This document shows positions 8,924 to 16,768 of a stretch of 64,000 nucleotides of DNA, piece by piece. The DNA is from Phycisphaeraceae bacterium (GTDB lineage: Bacteria > Planctomycetota > Phycisphaerae > Phycisphaerales > UBA1924): NCBI GenBank assembly GCA_019636655.1, contig JAHBXB010000002.1:508537-572536 (forward strand), in the 5' to 3' direction. The notes under the pieces are model-generated. The model made no database searches. It was not told where the DNA came from and was given only the letters and a program-made list of their open reading frames with translations. Each line of letters starts with the position of its first letter. The stretch's first letter is position 1. The translations under genes were made by a program, and so were the position numbers.

Positions 8924-9874
8924 CTAGAAGCGGATCACCACGCTGCCGAACAGACCCGCCAGGCTCCCGTTGTACTGGAACTCCGACGGTTCATCGCCGT
9001 CGCTGACCCAGAAGAGCAACTGCCGCCAGCCGAACTGCAGGCCGACGTTCTCCGCCGGGTACCAGTTAAACATCAGGGCCAGGTCGAACGAGGCGCTGGT
9101 CGTGTCGCCCCAGGCCATGCCGCCGCCGGAAAGTTGAATGTTGATGCCAAAGTCCCGCGCAAAGAGCGCCTCGGCGCGGAGCGCGGCGATGGGCTGGACG
9201 AACGTCTGCCCATCGCTCGATGAGCCCCCGCCCGCCTCGTTCGACACCACCGACACGCTGGTGTCCATCACCTCCACCCCGCCGAGAAGGAAGAGCGACA
9301 CCACCGAGTCCATCGCCCCTTCGGGCGGCTTGGAGTGCCGCTTGAAGTCGTACGCGCAGATGCGGCCGCCGGCGAGCAACTGGTAGTCGGCGAAGTCCAG
9401 GGAGGTCCCCAGCGAATCCCCCGCGTTGAACACCAGGTCGCCGATCTGGAACCCGCTGGTCGCCGTGGCGTTGGGCTGGTTGATCGAGTACGCCGCCCCG
9501 CCGAAGCCGAACCGCCAGTGGTCCAGCGCGACCTCGATGGTCCCCGCGGGGGAGAGGCGGGGGTCATCGAGCCCCAGGTCCGAGACGCTGACCTCGGCGG
9601 ACCCGCCGGGGAGCTTGATATCCCCCGCCGCGCCCACCCACCAGGCGATCGGCGTGACCTTGACCGCCCACGCGGGCATGAGCGAGCGGAGCGGGTCGGA
9701 GTCGTTGGGGTCGCCGTCGGGCACCTCGCGCGCCGGGGAAGCCGGGGCGACGGCCGCTGCGGGGGCCTCGTGCTCTGCGGGATCGGGGACCTGCGCCGGC
9801 GCAGCGCCCGCGGCCAGGAGGATCGCCGCGAGACACGCGGCGGGAGCAGCGGCAGGGCAAGGCATCATCTTCAT
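8924..9874 (-). CDS. Predicted outer-membrane beta-barrel protein
   Basis: 316 residues from the ATG at 9874. A signal peptide rich in Ala (cleavage probably after APAQ) is followed by a Pro/Ala linker of about 40 residues and then alternating strands: AWAVKVTPIAWWVGAAGDIK, GTIEVALDHWRFGFGGAAYS, DYQLLAGGRICAYDF, VVSLFLLGGVEVMDTSVSV, AALRAEALFARDFGINIQLS, SFDLALMFNWYPAENVGLQF. The last residue is Phe after VVIRF, the usual signal for barrel insertion. It most resembles outer-membrane proteins of the OmpA/OmpW beta-barrel type; ligand unknown. GGAG nine bases upstream supports 9874; the GTG at 9880 lies too close to that site. Confidence 0.7.
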   Translation of the reverse strand: MKMMPCPAAAPAACLAAILLAAGAAPAQVPDPAEHEAPAAAVAPASPAREVPDGDPNDSDPLRSLMPAWAVKVTPIAWWVGAAGDIKLPGGSAEVSVSDLGLDDPRLSPAGTIEVALDHWRFGFGGAAYSINQPNATATSGFQIGDLVFNAGDSLGTSLDFADYQLLAGGRICAYDFKRHSKPPEGAMDSVVSLFLLGGVEVMDTSVSVVSNEAGGGSSSDGQTFVQPIAALRAEALFARDFGINIQLSGGGMAWGDTTSASFDLALMFNWYPAENVGLQFGWRQLLFWVSDGDEPSEFQYNGSLAGLFGSVVIRF

Positions 9875-9965
9875 GGACACGCTCTCCGGCGCTGGCGGTA
9901 GGGGTCAGCCGTGCAGAGAATACCGGAACCGTCGCCGGAGCGACGCCCCCGGGCAAGGAGCGAGC

Positions 9966-10415
9966 GTGCACGAACAGGGAGCCGATCAGCCGAGCGCTCC
10001 CGGATCGGGCGTCACGCTCGCGCCGGGGGTGAGCGTCCCGGGCGACGCCGTGCGGTTCGCCTTCTCGCGCAGCGGCGGGCCTGGCGGACAGAACGTCAAC
10101 AAAGTCGCGACCAAGGCGGAACTGCGCATCGCGTTGGGCGTGCTGTCGATCTCTCCATCGGCCCGGCACCGCCTGATCGCGCTCGCGGGCCGCCGCCTGA
10201 CCGATGCGGGCGACCTGGTGATCGTCAGCGAGAGCGAGCGGAGCCAGGGGCGCAACCGCGATGAGTGCCTGTCGAAACTCCGCGACCTGCTGGTCCGCGC
10301 CATGGCCGAGCCCAAGGTGCGCCGCCGCACCCGGCCGACCAAGGGCTCCAAGGAGCGGCGTCTGCGCGAGAAGAAGGCGCGGGGGGAGATCAAGAAGAGA
10401 AGACAGGGGGGGTAG
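9966..10415 (+). CDS. arfB: ArfB-like peptidyl-tRNA hydrolase (class I release factor domain)
   Basis: 149 residues from a GTG at 9966 placed five bases after AAGGAG. It is a codon-independent rescue factor that hydrolyses peptidyl-tRNA on stalled ribosomes. The catalytic loop RFAFSRSGGPGGQNVNKVAT holds the universal GGQ. The Lys/Arg-rich C-terminus (EPKVRRRTRPTKGSKERRLR and following residues), which in ArfB enters the mRNA channel, is present and ends R-R-Q-G-G. Size fits ArfB/YaeJ (about 140) and excludes RF1/RF2. The frame is open upstream to 9426, but that part is antisense to the barrel gene. The stop lies inside a hairpin (10404-10422) and the next gene converges. Confidence 0.9.
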   Translation: MHEQGADQPSAPGSGVTLAPGVSVPGDAVRFAFSRSGGPGGQNVNKVATKAELRIALGVLSISPSARHRLIALAGRRLTDAGDLVIVSESERSQGRNRDECLSKLRDLLVRAMAEPKVRRRTRPTKGSKERRLREKKARGEIKKRRQGG

Positions 10416-10422
10416 CCCCCTG
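10404..10422. terminator. Hairpin between convergent arfB and propeller genes
   Basis: CAGGGGG, a five-base loop and CCCCCTG form a perfect seven-base-pair stem across the arfB stop codon, in the 23-base gap before the end of the minus-strand gene. No U-run follows. It resembles the dispersed G/C repeats and may end transcription from both sides. Confidence 0.45.
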
Positions 10423-10438
10423 CGTACGCGCGGCCCCG

Positions 10439-12943
10439 TCAGCACCCGCTGGACAGCCCCGCAAGCCACTCGTTGATAAATACCGCGATGTCGGACGGCT
10501 CGACGACGCCGTTTCCGTCGAAGTCCCCGGCGAGTGTGCCCTGGGAGAGGGAGATCAGCCACGTGTTGATGAAGATTGCAACGTCGGTGGGATCGATCGT
10601 TCCGGTGCAATCTACATCGGCGCGGCAGACCAGGATCGACGCCGGATCGCTTGTCGCCTGACCGCAGTCGGTGAGGATCTCGGCGGTGTAGGTGCCGTTG
10701 TCCGCGGAAACAAGGTTGTCGATCGAGAGCGTACTGCCGGCTTGTGTGCTGGTGATGGAGAGACGCGGATCGCCGGTGTTGACCGGGTCGCCGTTATGGA
10801 ACCACTGGTACGTCACGCCGGCGTATGCGGCAGCGGGTGTCACCGTGAACGAGGCGGTCGAGACACCGCCACAGACCCGTCCGATCGACTGGGGCTGGCC
10901 GGCGATCCATGGCTCCTTGGTGTCGGTCCATCGTGCAAAGTACGAGTTAGGAAGCCCGCCGGCGGATTGGAACTGCCCGCCAACGACAATGTCGCCGTTG
11001 GGAAGCGTCTCGACGGCATTGACACCCGATCCAACGCCTGGAATGGCCGTCCACGAAGAGCCATTCCAGCGGGCGACCCGCTGCGTGGCGCCACCGAGTG
11101 TGAATGTGCCGCCGGCTACCAGATCGCCGTTGGGCTGGACGGCGATGGATTTCACGCTGCCCGAGGGAAGACCGCCACCAATCGGCGACCACGAGGAACC
11201 GTCCCACCGTGCGATGTTGAGCGCGGTGACGCCGCCTGCTGTGCCAAACAGGCCACCCGCTATGAGGTCGCCGTTCAGCGCAACCGCAAGAGCTGTGACA
11301 TCCTGCCCGATCACCCCGCTGCCAAGGGCGTGCCACGCGACGCCGTCCCAGCGTGCAATTCGGGCAACAGGGACACCGCCCGCCATGGAGAACTGCCCGC
11401 CGGCGACGACATCCCCGTTGGGCATGACCGCGAGCGCGAAGACCGGGAAGTTCATCCCTGTGCCCAGCGTCGACCATGCGGTGCCGTTCCATCTCGCGAT
11501 ATAGCTCGCGGGGGCTCCACCGGCGAAGGAGAACTCGCCGCCCGCGATCACATCGCCGTTTGGCATGATTGCGGTGGCCCAGACCGTGTTGCTAAGCCCG
11601 GCGCCAAGCGGACTCCATGCGGTCCCATTCCATCGCGCGATGCGCAGCGCCGGCACCCCCCCCGCCGCTATGAATCCCCCCGCCGCGAGAACGTCGCCGC
11701 CGGGTAATCGCTTCAGCGACAGCACGGCGCCGCTCGTGCCCCCCGCCATCGGCTCGAACGCGGCTCCGTTCCATCGCACGACGCAGTATGTGACGACTCC
11801 GCCAGCCACCTCAAAGAGCCCGCCAAGTACAATGCTGTTGTCGGGGAGAGCGAGCAAGGAGTACACCGAGTTATCCAGGCCGTTGCCGATCACTTGCCAC
11901 CCCGATCCGTGCCACTGCCGCACCACATTTCCACCAAGCACGAGCCCGCCATCAGCGAGCGCTGCGATAACCCGCACGTCGGTCGAAGAGACATATCCGA
12001 GCGACTGCCACGCCGAGCCATTCCAGATGGCTACACGGCTTCCGTCTTGTGTAAAGGATCCGCCGGCAACCACACTGCCGTTGGGCCGCACCGCGATGGT
12101 GCGCACGGTGTCGCTCAGTCCGCCCCCCATCGGGCTCCACGCGCTCCCGTTCCACCGTGCAACGTTCGAGGCAGGTATCCCTCCGCCAACCGTGCCGAAC
12201 GAGCCACCGGCGTACAACGTGCCGCCTGAATCAGCTTCGAGTGCGTAGACCGTGCCGCCGACTCCGCTGCCAAGCGGGCTCCACGCCGTACCGTTCCAGC
12301 GGGCAATCTTACTGACGCTATCACTGCCCGACATTGTGAATGCGCCCCCTGCAACGACATCTCCGTTTGGAAGTGCCGCCAGCGCGAATACAGCCGCATC
12401 CAGCCCGGAGCCCATGGCGCTCCATTGCGTGCCATCCCATCGCGCCACGCGCAGCGCCAGATTGCCGCCCGCAAGCGAGAAGCTCCCGCCGGCAATCAGG
12501 TCGCCATTGGGGAGGACCGCAAGTGCGTTGACGGTCCCCGACAACCCAGATCCAAGGGGGCTCCACGCCGTGCCGTTCCAGCGAGAGATGAAGGCCCCCG
12601 CCGCGACGTTGAAGGTTCCCGCGGCGATGATGTCGCCGTTCGGGAGTGCCGCCAGGGCGTTGACCTGCGTGCTGAGACCCGGCCCCAACTGGCTCCATCG
12701 CGAGCCATCCCACCGGGCGACCCGAGGGGCCGGAAGCCCCCCGGCCTCCGAGAAATCACCGGCAACGATGACGTCGCCGTTGGGCAACTGGATCGCCGCG
12801 TACACATTTCCGTTCACACCGGGACGCCCCTCCCCGATCAGCCACTGCGGGCCGCAGGTCTGTGCGTGGGCCAACGAGACCGTGGCGACGATCGCAACCA
12901 TGAACCCAAATATCGAGAGAAGCGAGTTTTTTGGCTGGAACAC
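10439..12943 (-). CDS. Secreted protein with 14 propeller-type repeats, Ig-like domain and dockerin-like C-terminus
   Basis: 834 residues. The start is the GTG at 12943, six bases after AAGGAGG, giving a signal peptide that ends in SLAHAQ. Residues 47 to about 690 contain 14 copies of a 40-48 residue unit of the form VxALAxLPNGDxIAGGxF ... ARWNGTAWSPLGSGL; 14 would suit two seven-bladed propellers. Next comes an Ig-like module (YQWFHNGDPVNTGDP, DNGTYTAEI), then two dockerin-like calcium loops (DVDCTGTIDPTDVAIFINTW and DFDGNGVVEPSDIAVFINEW) and a terminal G-C. That tail matches the Gly-Cys-ending dockerin-like modules I associate with Phycisphaerae, suggesting attachment at the cell surface. 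Ligand and function are unknown. Confidence 0.85.
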   Translation of the reverse strand: MFQPKNSLLSIFGFMVAIVATVSLAHAQTCGPQWLIGEGRPGVNGNVYAAIQLPNGDVIVAGDFSEAGGLPAPRVARWDGSRWSQLGPGLSTQVNALAALPNGDIIAAGTFNVAAGAFISRWNGTAWSPLGSGLSGTVNALAVLPNGDLIAGGSFSLAGGNLALRVARWDGTQWSAMGSGLDAAVFALAALPNGDVVAGGAFTMSGSDSVSKIARWNGTAWSPLGSGVGGTVYALEADSGGTLYAGGSFGTVGGGIPASNVARWNGSAWSPMGGGLSDTVRTIAVRPNGSVVAGGSFTQDGSRVAIWNGSAWQSLGYVSSTDVRVIAALADGGLVLGGNVVRQWHGSGWQVIGNGLDNSVYSLLALPDNSIVLGGLFEVAGGVVTYCVVRWNGAAFEPMAGGTSGAVLSLKRLPGGDVLAAGGFIAAGGVPALRIARWNGTAWSPLGAGLSNTVWATAIMPNGDVIAGGEFSFAGGAPASYIARWNGTAWSTLGTGMNFPVFALAVMPNGDVVAGGQFSMAGGVPVARIARWDGVAWHALGSGVIGQDVTALAVALNGDLIAGGLFGTAGGVTALNIARWDGSSWSPIGGGLPSGSVKSIAVQPNGDLVAGGTFTLGGATQRVARWNGSSWTAIPGVGSGVNAVETLPNGDIVVGGQFQSAGGLPNSYFARWTDTKEPWIAGQPQSIGRVCGGVSTASFTVTPAAAYAGVTYQWFHNGDPVNTGDPRLSITSTQAGSTLSIDNLVSADNGTYTAEILTDCGQATSDPASILVCRADVDCTGTIDPTDVAIFINTWLISLSQGTLAGDFDGNGVVEPSDIAVFINEWLAGLSSGC
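10915..12805 (-). repeat. Tandem repeat region coding 14 propeller blades
   Basis: Fourteen head-to-tail units of about 120-145 bases each, all in one frame. The most alike units share RWNGTAWSPLGSGL and PNGDVIAGG; units 6 and 7 are shortened. The spacing is kept while the sequence varies, so the array looks old and selected. Confidence 0.75.
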
Positions 12944-13356
12944 CGTGAGCCTCCTTGGTGAAAGCAGGAGCACGCAAACCGTACAGCGCAAGCCTAGCAC
13001 ATGCTGAGTTGCGTGAGAATACCCCCATATAACAACCTTGCTAGCGTTTTCTGCGTACACACACCAACCGGCGTGGGTCGCGGCCTACCGCCAAAGGATC
13101 CCGTGCCGCCGGGAGCCGCAACAGCGGTCCCGTACCCATGGGCGAACGATCGCCGGCGCGCGCACAAACGCGTCCGCGCGGGGACGCGAGAACCGCGCAA
13201 CCAGCCGCGGAGGGAGTGGTTACGAAATCTCAGGATTCCCCGGGATCACGGCGCCCGCGTACTCGCGGTGTGCGCACAAATGCGCGCGCGTGGCGAGTTC
13301 GCCGCACGCATAGAGAGCGCAGGGTGCCTACAAGCCGAAGGCCTGGACGCACGTAG
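12944..13356. other. Non-coding stretch upstream of the propeller gene
   Basis: No gene can be supported here. The first 100 bases are A/T-richer than the surroundings and must contain the propeller-gene promoter, but no clear -35/-10 pair stands out. The rest is rich in CGCG-type dinucleotides; open frames through it show no protein-like composition. Confidence 0.5.
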
Positions 13357-13396
13357 CCGGTGGTGGAGCGGCCCGCAGGGCACGCGATACCACCGG
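13357..13396. repeat. REP-like palindrome 1
   Basis: CCGGTGGT and its exact complement ACCACCGG flank a 24-base inner segment. It is the first of four hairpins within 200 bases next to the dead RAYT transposase. Confidence 0.6.
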
Positions 13397-13416
13397 ACCC
13401 CGACCGCTTGGCTTGT

Positions 13417-13433
13417 GCAGCCCGAAGGGCTGC
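13417..13433. repeat. REP-like hairpin 2
   Basis: GCAGCCC, loop GAA, GGGCTGC: a perfect seven-base-pair stem. Confidence 0.6.
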
Positions 13434-13466
13434 GATCAAACGGGCAGCGATGTTGCCAAAGCCACG

Positions 13467-13485
13467 TGCAGACCTTCGGCCTGCA
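13467..13485. repeat. REP-like hairpin 3
   Basis: TGCAGACC, loop TTC, GGCCTGCA: an eight-base-pair stem with one A-C mismatch. The CC-TTC-GG core is shared with hairpin 4. Confidence 0.55.
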
Positions 13486-13503
13486 GAATCCAACCGAACG
13501 CTT

Positions 13504-13555
13504 CCTGGGGTGTCGGACGACACCCCAGGCTACTCACGACCAGGCCTTCGGCCTG
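13504..13555. repeat. REP-like hairpin pair 4
   Basis: CCTGGGGTGTCG and CGACACCCCAGG form a perfect 12-base-pair stem (13504-13529). Eleven bases later CAGGCC-TTC-GGCCTG (13541-13555) forms a second hairpin. The pair ends 25 bases before the stop of the transposase remnant. Confidence 0.7.
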
Positions 13556-13579
13556 AGCACACCGTGTGCCGCGGCGCCG

Positions 13580-14036
13580 CTACTCCCACGCCAAGCGATC
13601 GTCCCATTGCACCCCATACTTGCGGAGGAACGCGCGGACTTCATCTTTGAAATCGACGCCGGCATGGTGGGCCCTCTGGCCCGCGATGTACGCCTTGAGC
13701 GCCTCCACGCCGGACTCTCCGATCGAAAACGCAAAGTACCCCGATTGCCACGCGAAGCCCGCGCACTCCGGGCGACGGTGCAGCCACCGCGAGGAATCTC
13801 GCTTGATGTTGAGCATCAGGTCCGACAGGGCAACGGTCTTCGCGAGGCTCACCAGCAGGTGAACGTGGTCCGCCACACCGCCGATCGCAAGCAGCGGTGA
13901 ATCCGTGAATCCATGTTGCGGCAGATGCCGCCGATGTAGGCGTGCAGATCGGACTCGGCCGACTCCGGGATGGCCGGGACGCGACCGTGCGTGGAAAACG
14001 TCGCATGAATGAAATCCGCGTCAGCGTGGAGGCCAT
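13580..14036 (-). pseudogene. REP-associated (IS200-like, Y1) transposase, frameshifted
   Basis: A RAYT-type transposase can be read only by switching frame twice. From the ATG at 14036 frame one gives the usual start MASTLTRI. A second frame then gives FIHATFSTHGRVPAIPESA and SDLHAYIGGICRN. The third frame gives LLAIGGVADHVHLLVSLAKT, which carries the metal-binding H-x-H (HVH), then LMLNIKRDSSRWLHR, FAWQSGYFAFSIGESGVEAL with the tyrosine region, KAYIAGQRAHHAGVDFKDEV and the stop. Intact RAYTs are about 150 residues, which fits the combined length. The motifs are well kept, so inactivation looks recent. The adjacent hairpins are its probable REP substrates. A sequencing error cannot be excluded for either shift. 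Confidence 0.8.
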
Positions 14037-14083
14037 GCGACGGACGATACCACGGGATGCGCCGAGCCGATCCCTCGCCGCCC

Positions 14084-14869
14084 TTACCTCGCCCGCTCGC
14101 CGTACCAGATATCCAGCCCCTCGCGGGTGGTCAGCATCTTCCGGCCGCGAACCATGTAGCGCCCGAGCAGCCCGACCATCTCCAGCATCGAGTGGGACTC
14201 GAGCTTGCGGGCCGAGGTCACCACGGCGTGGGGGACGACCACGAAGCGCCCCCGCCGCCGCATTGCGGCGCTGAACTCCACCTCTTCACTGGCGAACAGG
14301 TCGTGGGCGAAGCCGCCGACCGCCTCGAACTCCTCGCGGCGGGCGTACACGAAGCACCCCGCGGCGATCGAGCGGAACCTGGCGATCAGGTTCCACGCCC
14401 CCATGAAGCACCGCGCCGCCAGACCCAGGCTGGTGTCCATCCGCACCACCGCGCCCCCGCCCACGGCCCCGCCCGCGAGCGCCGCGAGCGCGGCCCGCAG
14501 CACCGCCTCGTTGATCCGTGTGTCGGCGTCGACGAAGACCAGTGTTCCGCCCCGGGCCGCCGCGGCGCCGGCGTTGCGGACGCGGGCGATTTGCCGGAGT
14601 TTCACGCCGACAACGGTCGCGTCGTGCGAGCGTGCGATCGATGCGGTGGCGTCGGTGGAGTCGTCGTCGACGACGATGGTCTCGAAATCCACGCCGCAGG
14701 CCCGAGCCGCCTCGCTGATGGCCGCGAGCGTGCCCGCCAGGAACCGCGCCTCGTTGTGCGCGGGGATGATGAACGAGACAAGGGACGGGACGGGCGGGCC
14801 GCGACCGACAGCCGTCGCTGCGGGAGCAGCGATCGCGGGGTTGGCGGCGTTCGCATCGGTCCTGTTCAT
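14084..14869 (-). CDS. Family 2 glycosyltransferase
   Basis: 261 residues from the ATG at 14869. GT-A fold: SLVSFIIPAHNEARFLAGTL, FETIVVDDDSTDATASIARS, VGVKLRQIARVRNAGAAAAR and GGTLVFVDADTRINEAVL with the D-x-D-type metal motif. Further on, AAGCFVYARREEFEAVGGF and LFASEEVEFSAAMRRRGRFV hold the acceptor-side E-x-x-E. It transfers a sugar from a nucleotide donor to an unknown acceptor, probably in envelope or exopolysaccharide synthesis, and it belongs with the DegT aminotransferase upstream. The frame extends upstream to 14977, but that would run over the zinc-ribbon gene; 14869 leaves a 19-base gap. No strong Shine-Dalgarno; GATAGT lies 13 bases upstream. Confidence 0.85.
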   Translation of the reverse strand: MNRTDANAANPAIAAPAATAVGRGPPVPSLVSFIIPAHNEARFLAGTLAAISEAARACGVDFETIVVDDDSTDATASIARSHDATVVGVKLRQIARVRNAGAAAARGGTLVFVDADTRINEAVLRAALAALAGGAVGGGAVVRMDTSLGLAARCFMGAWNLIARFRSIAAGCFVYARREEFEAVGGFAHDLFASEEVEFSAAMRRRGRFVVVPHAVVTSARKLESHSMLEMVGLLGRYMVRGRKMLTTREGLDIWYGERAR

Positions 14870-14888
14870 GAGTTGCCGCGCGACTATC

Positions 14889-15362
14889 TCAGGGCCGGTC
14901 ACCCGCGTGCCCGCGAGCGACTGCTGAGCCGCACTCGGGGCATTCGCTTCCCCCTCCGCCACGGAGATCGTACCCACAGCCCTGACATTCGTACGACGCT
15001 CGACGCCACTGTCGCCGCTTCCAGATCCACAGGAGCGTACAGCCCACGAGCGGTATCCAATATGGGCAACTCACGTACGCGCCACCCGCACGAATCGCTA
15101 CAAGCGGCATGAGCCCCGGCCTGCGAAATTCCAGCGCCAGCCAGCAATGGAACCTATCTACTTCGGTGGATCGTGGCCAACCCGAAGTGTCGACCCAAAT
15201 CACACCAAGCTGCCCATTCATCATGGTAACTTGCACTACCACGGGCGATGTCGCCTTGATCCGGCACGATGCAGAACATTGAACAAACAGACTTAGAAAT
15301 GACATAACCGCCACGACCACCAGGGCCGCTGTCGCCAGGCGTGTGCTGCCACGCTTCTTCAT
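14889..15362 (-). CDS. Membrane protein with C-terminal zinc ribbon (CxGCGYDLR ... CPECG)
   Basis: 157 residues. An N-terminal hydrophobic segment (TAALVVVAVMSFLSLFVQ), a 75-residue probably extracytoplasmic part with TSPVVVQVTMMNGQLGVIWV, a second membrane segment (YWIPLVGCTLLWIWK), then a basic stretch and the zinc ribbon YECQGCGYDLRGG ... SECPECGSAV. The same C-x-x-C-G-Y-D-L ... C-P-E-C-G module is at the other end of the protein encoded at 51022-51516. I have seen this pattern in small planctomycete proteins of unknown role. It lies between the DegT aminotransferase (24 bases) and the glycosyltransferase (19 bases), so the three probably share a transcript. Not a known enzyme. Confidence 0.75.
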   Translation of the reverse strand: MKKRGSTRLATAALVVVAVMSFLSLFVQCSASCRIKATSPVVVQVTMMNGQLGVIWVDTSGWPRSTEVDRFHCWLALEFRRPGLMPLVAIRAGGAYVSCPYWIPLVGCTLLWIWKRRQWRRASYECQGCGYDLRGGGGSECPECGSAVARGHAGDRP

Positions 15363-15386
15363 CGATCAATCCGCCACCGGGCGTCG

Positions 15387-16586
15387 CTAAGCCCTGAACG
15401 CCGCCGCCACCTTCGCCAGCGACCGCTCGACGATCCGGAAGTGGTCGTCGGTCAGGTTGTGGTGCATCGGCAGCGCGAAGACGCGGGAGGCGAGAGCGTC
15501 GGCCACCGGGGGGTGCTCGGTGACGAGGGTCTTGAACGCGGGCTGGCGGGTGAGCGGGCGCGGGTAGTGGACGGCCGTGGGCACGCCCTCGGCGGCGAGC
15601 GCCTTGATGAAGCCGTCGCGCGTGCAGGTGAACTTCGCCGGGTCCATCTGGACCACGTAGAGGTGGAAGACGCTGGTGCCGCCGGCGGTGGTGCGCGGGG
15701 CCTTGAGGCCGGGGATGGCGCCGATGATCGCGTCGTACCGCGCGGCGTGGGCCTGCCGCTGGGCCGTCTCGGCCTCCAGGCGGTCCAGGCGCGAGCAGCC
15801 GATGGCGCCCGTGATGTCGTTCATCCGGTAGTTGTACCCGACGCTCTCGTGCAGGTACTTGTCCGTCTCGCCGTGGGATCGCAGCAGGCGGATGGAGCGG
15901 GCGAGCGCATCGTCGTTGCACGTCACCATGCCGCCCTCGCCGGTGGCGAAGTTCTTGGTGGCGTAGAACGAGTAGGTCACCGCATCGCCGAAGGCGCCGA
16001 TGCCCTTGCCCTTGTACGTCGCCAGGTGCGCCTGCGCCGCGTCGTAGATCACCCGCAGCCCGTGCTTGGACGCCAGGCCCTGCACCGCGTCGATGTCGAC
16101 GGGGCAGCCGTACAGGTGCGTCGCGGCGATGGCGGTGGTCTTGGGCGTGAGCTTCTTCGCCGCGTCCGCCACGTCGATCTGGTAGGTCTCCGGGTCCGCA
16201 TCGACGAAGATCGGGCGCGCCCCGCGGGCGACCACCATCGACACCGTCGCGATGTACGACCACGCGGGGACCAGCACATCGTCCCCCGCCTTGAACAGCG
16301 GCTCGTACGCCAGCTGCAGCGCGACCGTGCCGTTGGCGCAGGTCATGCCGTGCTTCGCCCCGGAGATCGCGGCGAACCGCTGCTCCAGTTCCTCGCACTT
16401 CTTCGCGGCCCGCAGCATGCCGGACTTGAGCACTACGATCGCCGCGTTCACGTCCGCTTCGGCCAGGCCGGGGGACATGAATGGCACCGGCGTCGCCGAC
16501 ACGGCCGTCCCGCCCTGCATGGCCAACTTCTCGGCGGGAACGCTGACCTCAACAGGCTGACGCGGGGCGACGGTCTGGCTGTGCAT
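15387..16586 (-). CDS. DegT/DnrJ/EryC1/StrS-family PLP aminotransferase
   Basis: 399 residues from the ATG at 16586. Sugar aminotransferases of this family move an amino group to a keto-sugar nucleotide. Motifs: LKSGMLRAAKKCEELEQRFA, HGMTCANGTVALQLAYEPLF, GDDVLVPAWSYIATVSMVVA, FVDADPETYQIDV, VIYDAAQAHLATYKGKGIGA (Asp that pairs with the PLP nitrogen) and SFYATKNFATGEGGMV, in which the Lys after Thr is the Schiff-base residue. Then YNYRMNDITGAIGCSRLDRL. The first 45 residues are a Pro/Val-rich extension. Length fits. Substrate is unknown; with the glycosyltransferase two genes downstream it may build an amino sugar for the envelope. GGAG lies ten bases upstream of the chosen start; a Met ten codons earlier (16616) is possible. 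Confidence 0.9.
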   Translation of the reverse strand: MHSQTVAPRQPVEVSVPAEKLAMQGGTAVSATPVPFMSPGLAEADVNAAIVVLKSGMLRAAKKCEELEQRFAAISGAKHGMTCANGTVALQLAYEPLFKAGDDVLVPAWSYIATVSMVVARGARPIFVDADPETYQIDVADAAKKLTPKTTAIAATHLYGCPVDIDAVQGLASKHGLRVIYDAAQAHLATYKGKGIGAFGDAVTYSFYATKNFATGEGGMVTCNDDALARSIRLLRSHGETDKYLHESVGYNYRMNDITGAIGCSRLDRLEAETAQRQAHAARYDAIIGAIPGLKAPRTTAGGTSVFHLYVVQMDPAKFTCTRDGFIKALAAEGVPTAVHYPRPLTRQPAFKTLVTEHPPVADALASRVFALPMHHNLTDDHFRIVERSLAKVAAAFRA

Positions 16587-16768
16587 GGCAATCGGCTCCG
16601 GTGACGACCCGCGCACGACCCAAACACAGGTCTATCAGGGGCGCGGCCGCGAATCCGCAGAGCATAGCCCACCCGCCGAGTTTGGACAGGTCGATCGCTC
16701 GCGCGTCGGCACGCCAAGCCCCTTGTTTAGGGGCTTGGCCGAGCAGGGCGCAGGGTCCGGATAATCGA

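Noticed and set aside
9426-9965. N-terminal extension of the ArfB-like gene
   Set aside because: The extension is antisense to the beta-barrel gene. The GTG at 9966 has AAGGAG five bases upstream and gives the normal ArfB length.
12944-13060. Longer start for the propeller protein at 13060
   Set aside because: The added 39 residues would bury the signal peptide; the GTG at 12943 has AAGGAGG six bases upstream.
13417-13555. Hairpin cluster as a CRISPR array or terminators
   Set aside because: The units differ in sequence and spacing, with no identical repeats separated by uniform spacers, and no U-runs follow the stems.
13001-13900. A 299-codon plus-strand frame across the hairpin cluster
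   Set aside because: It runs through REP-like hairpins and antisense of the transposase remnant; no protein-like segments.
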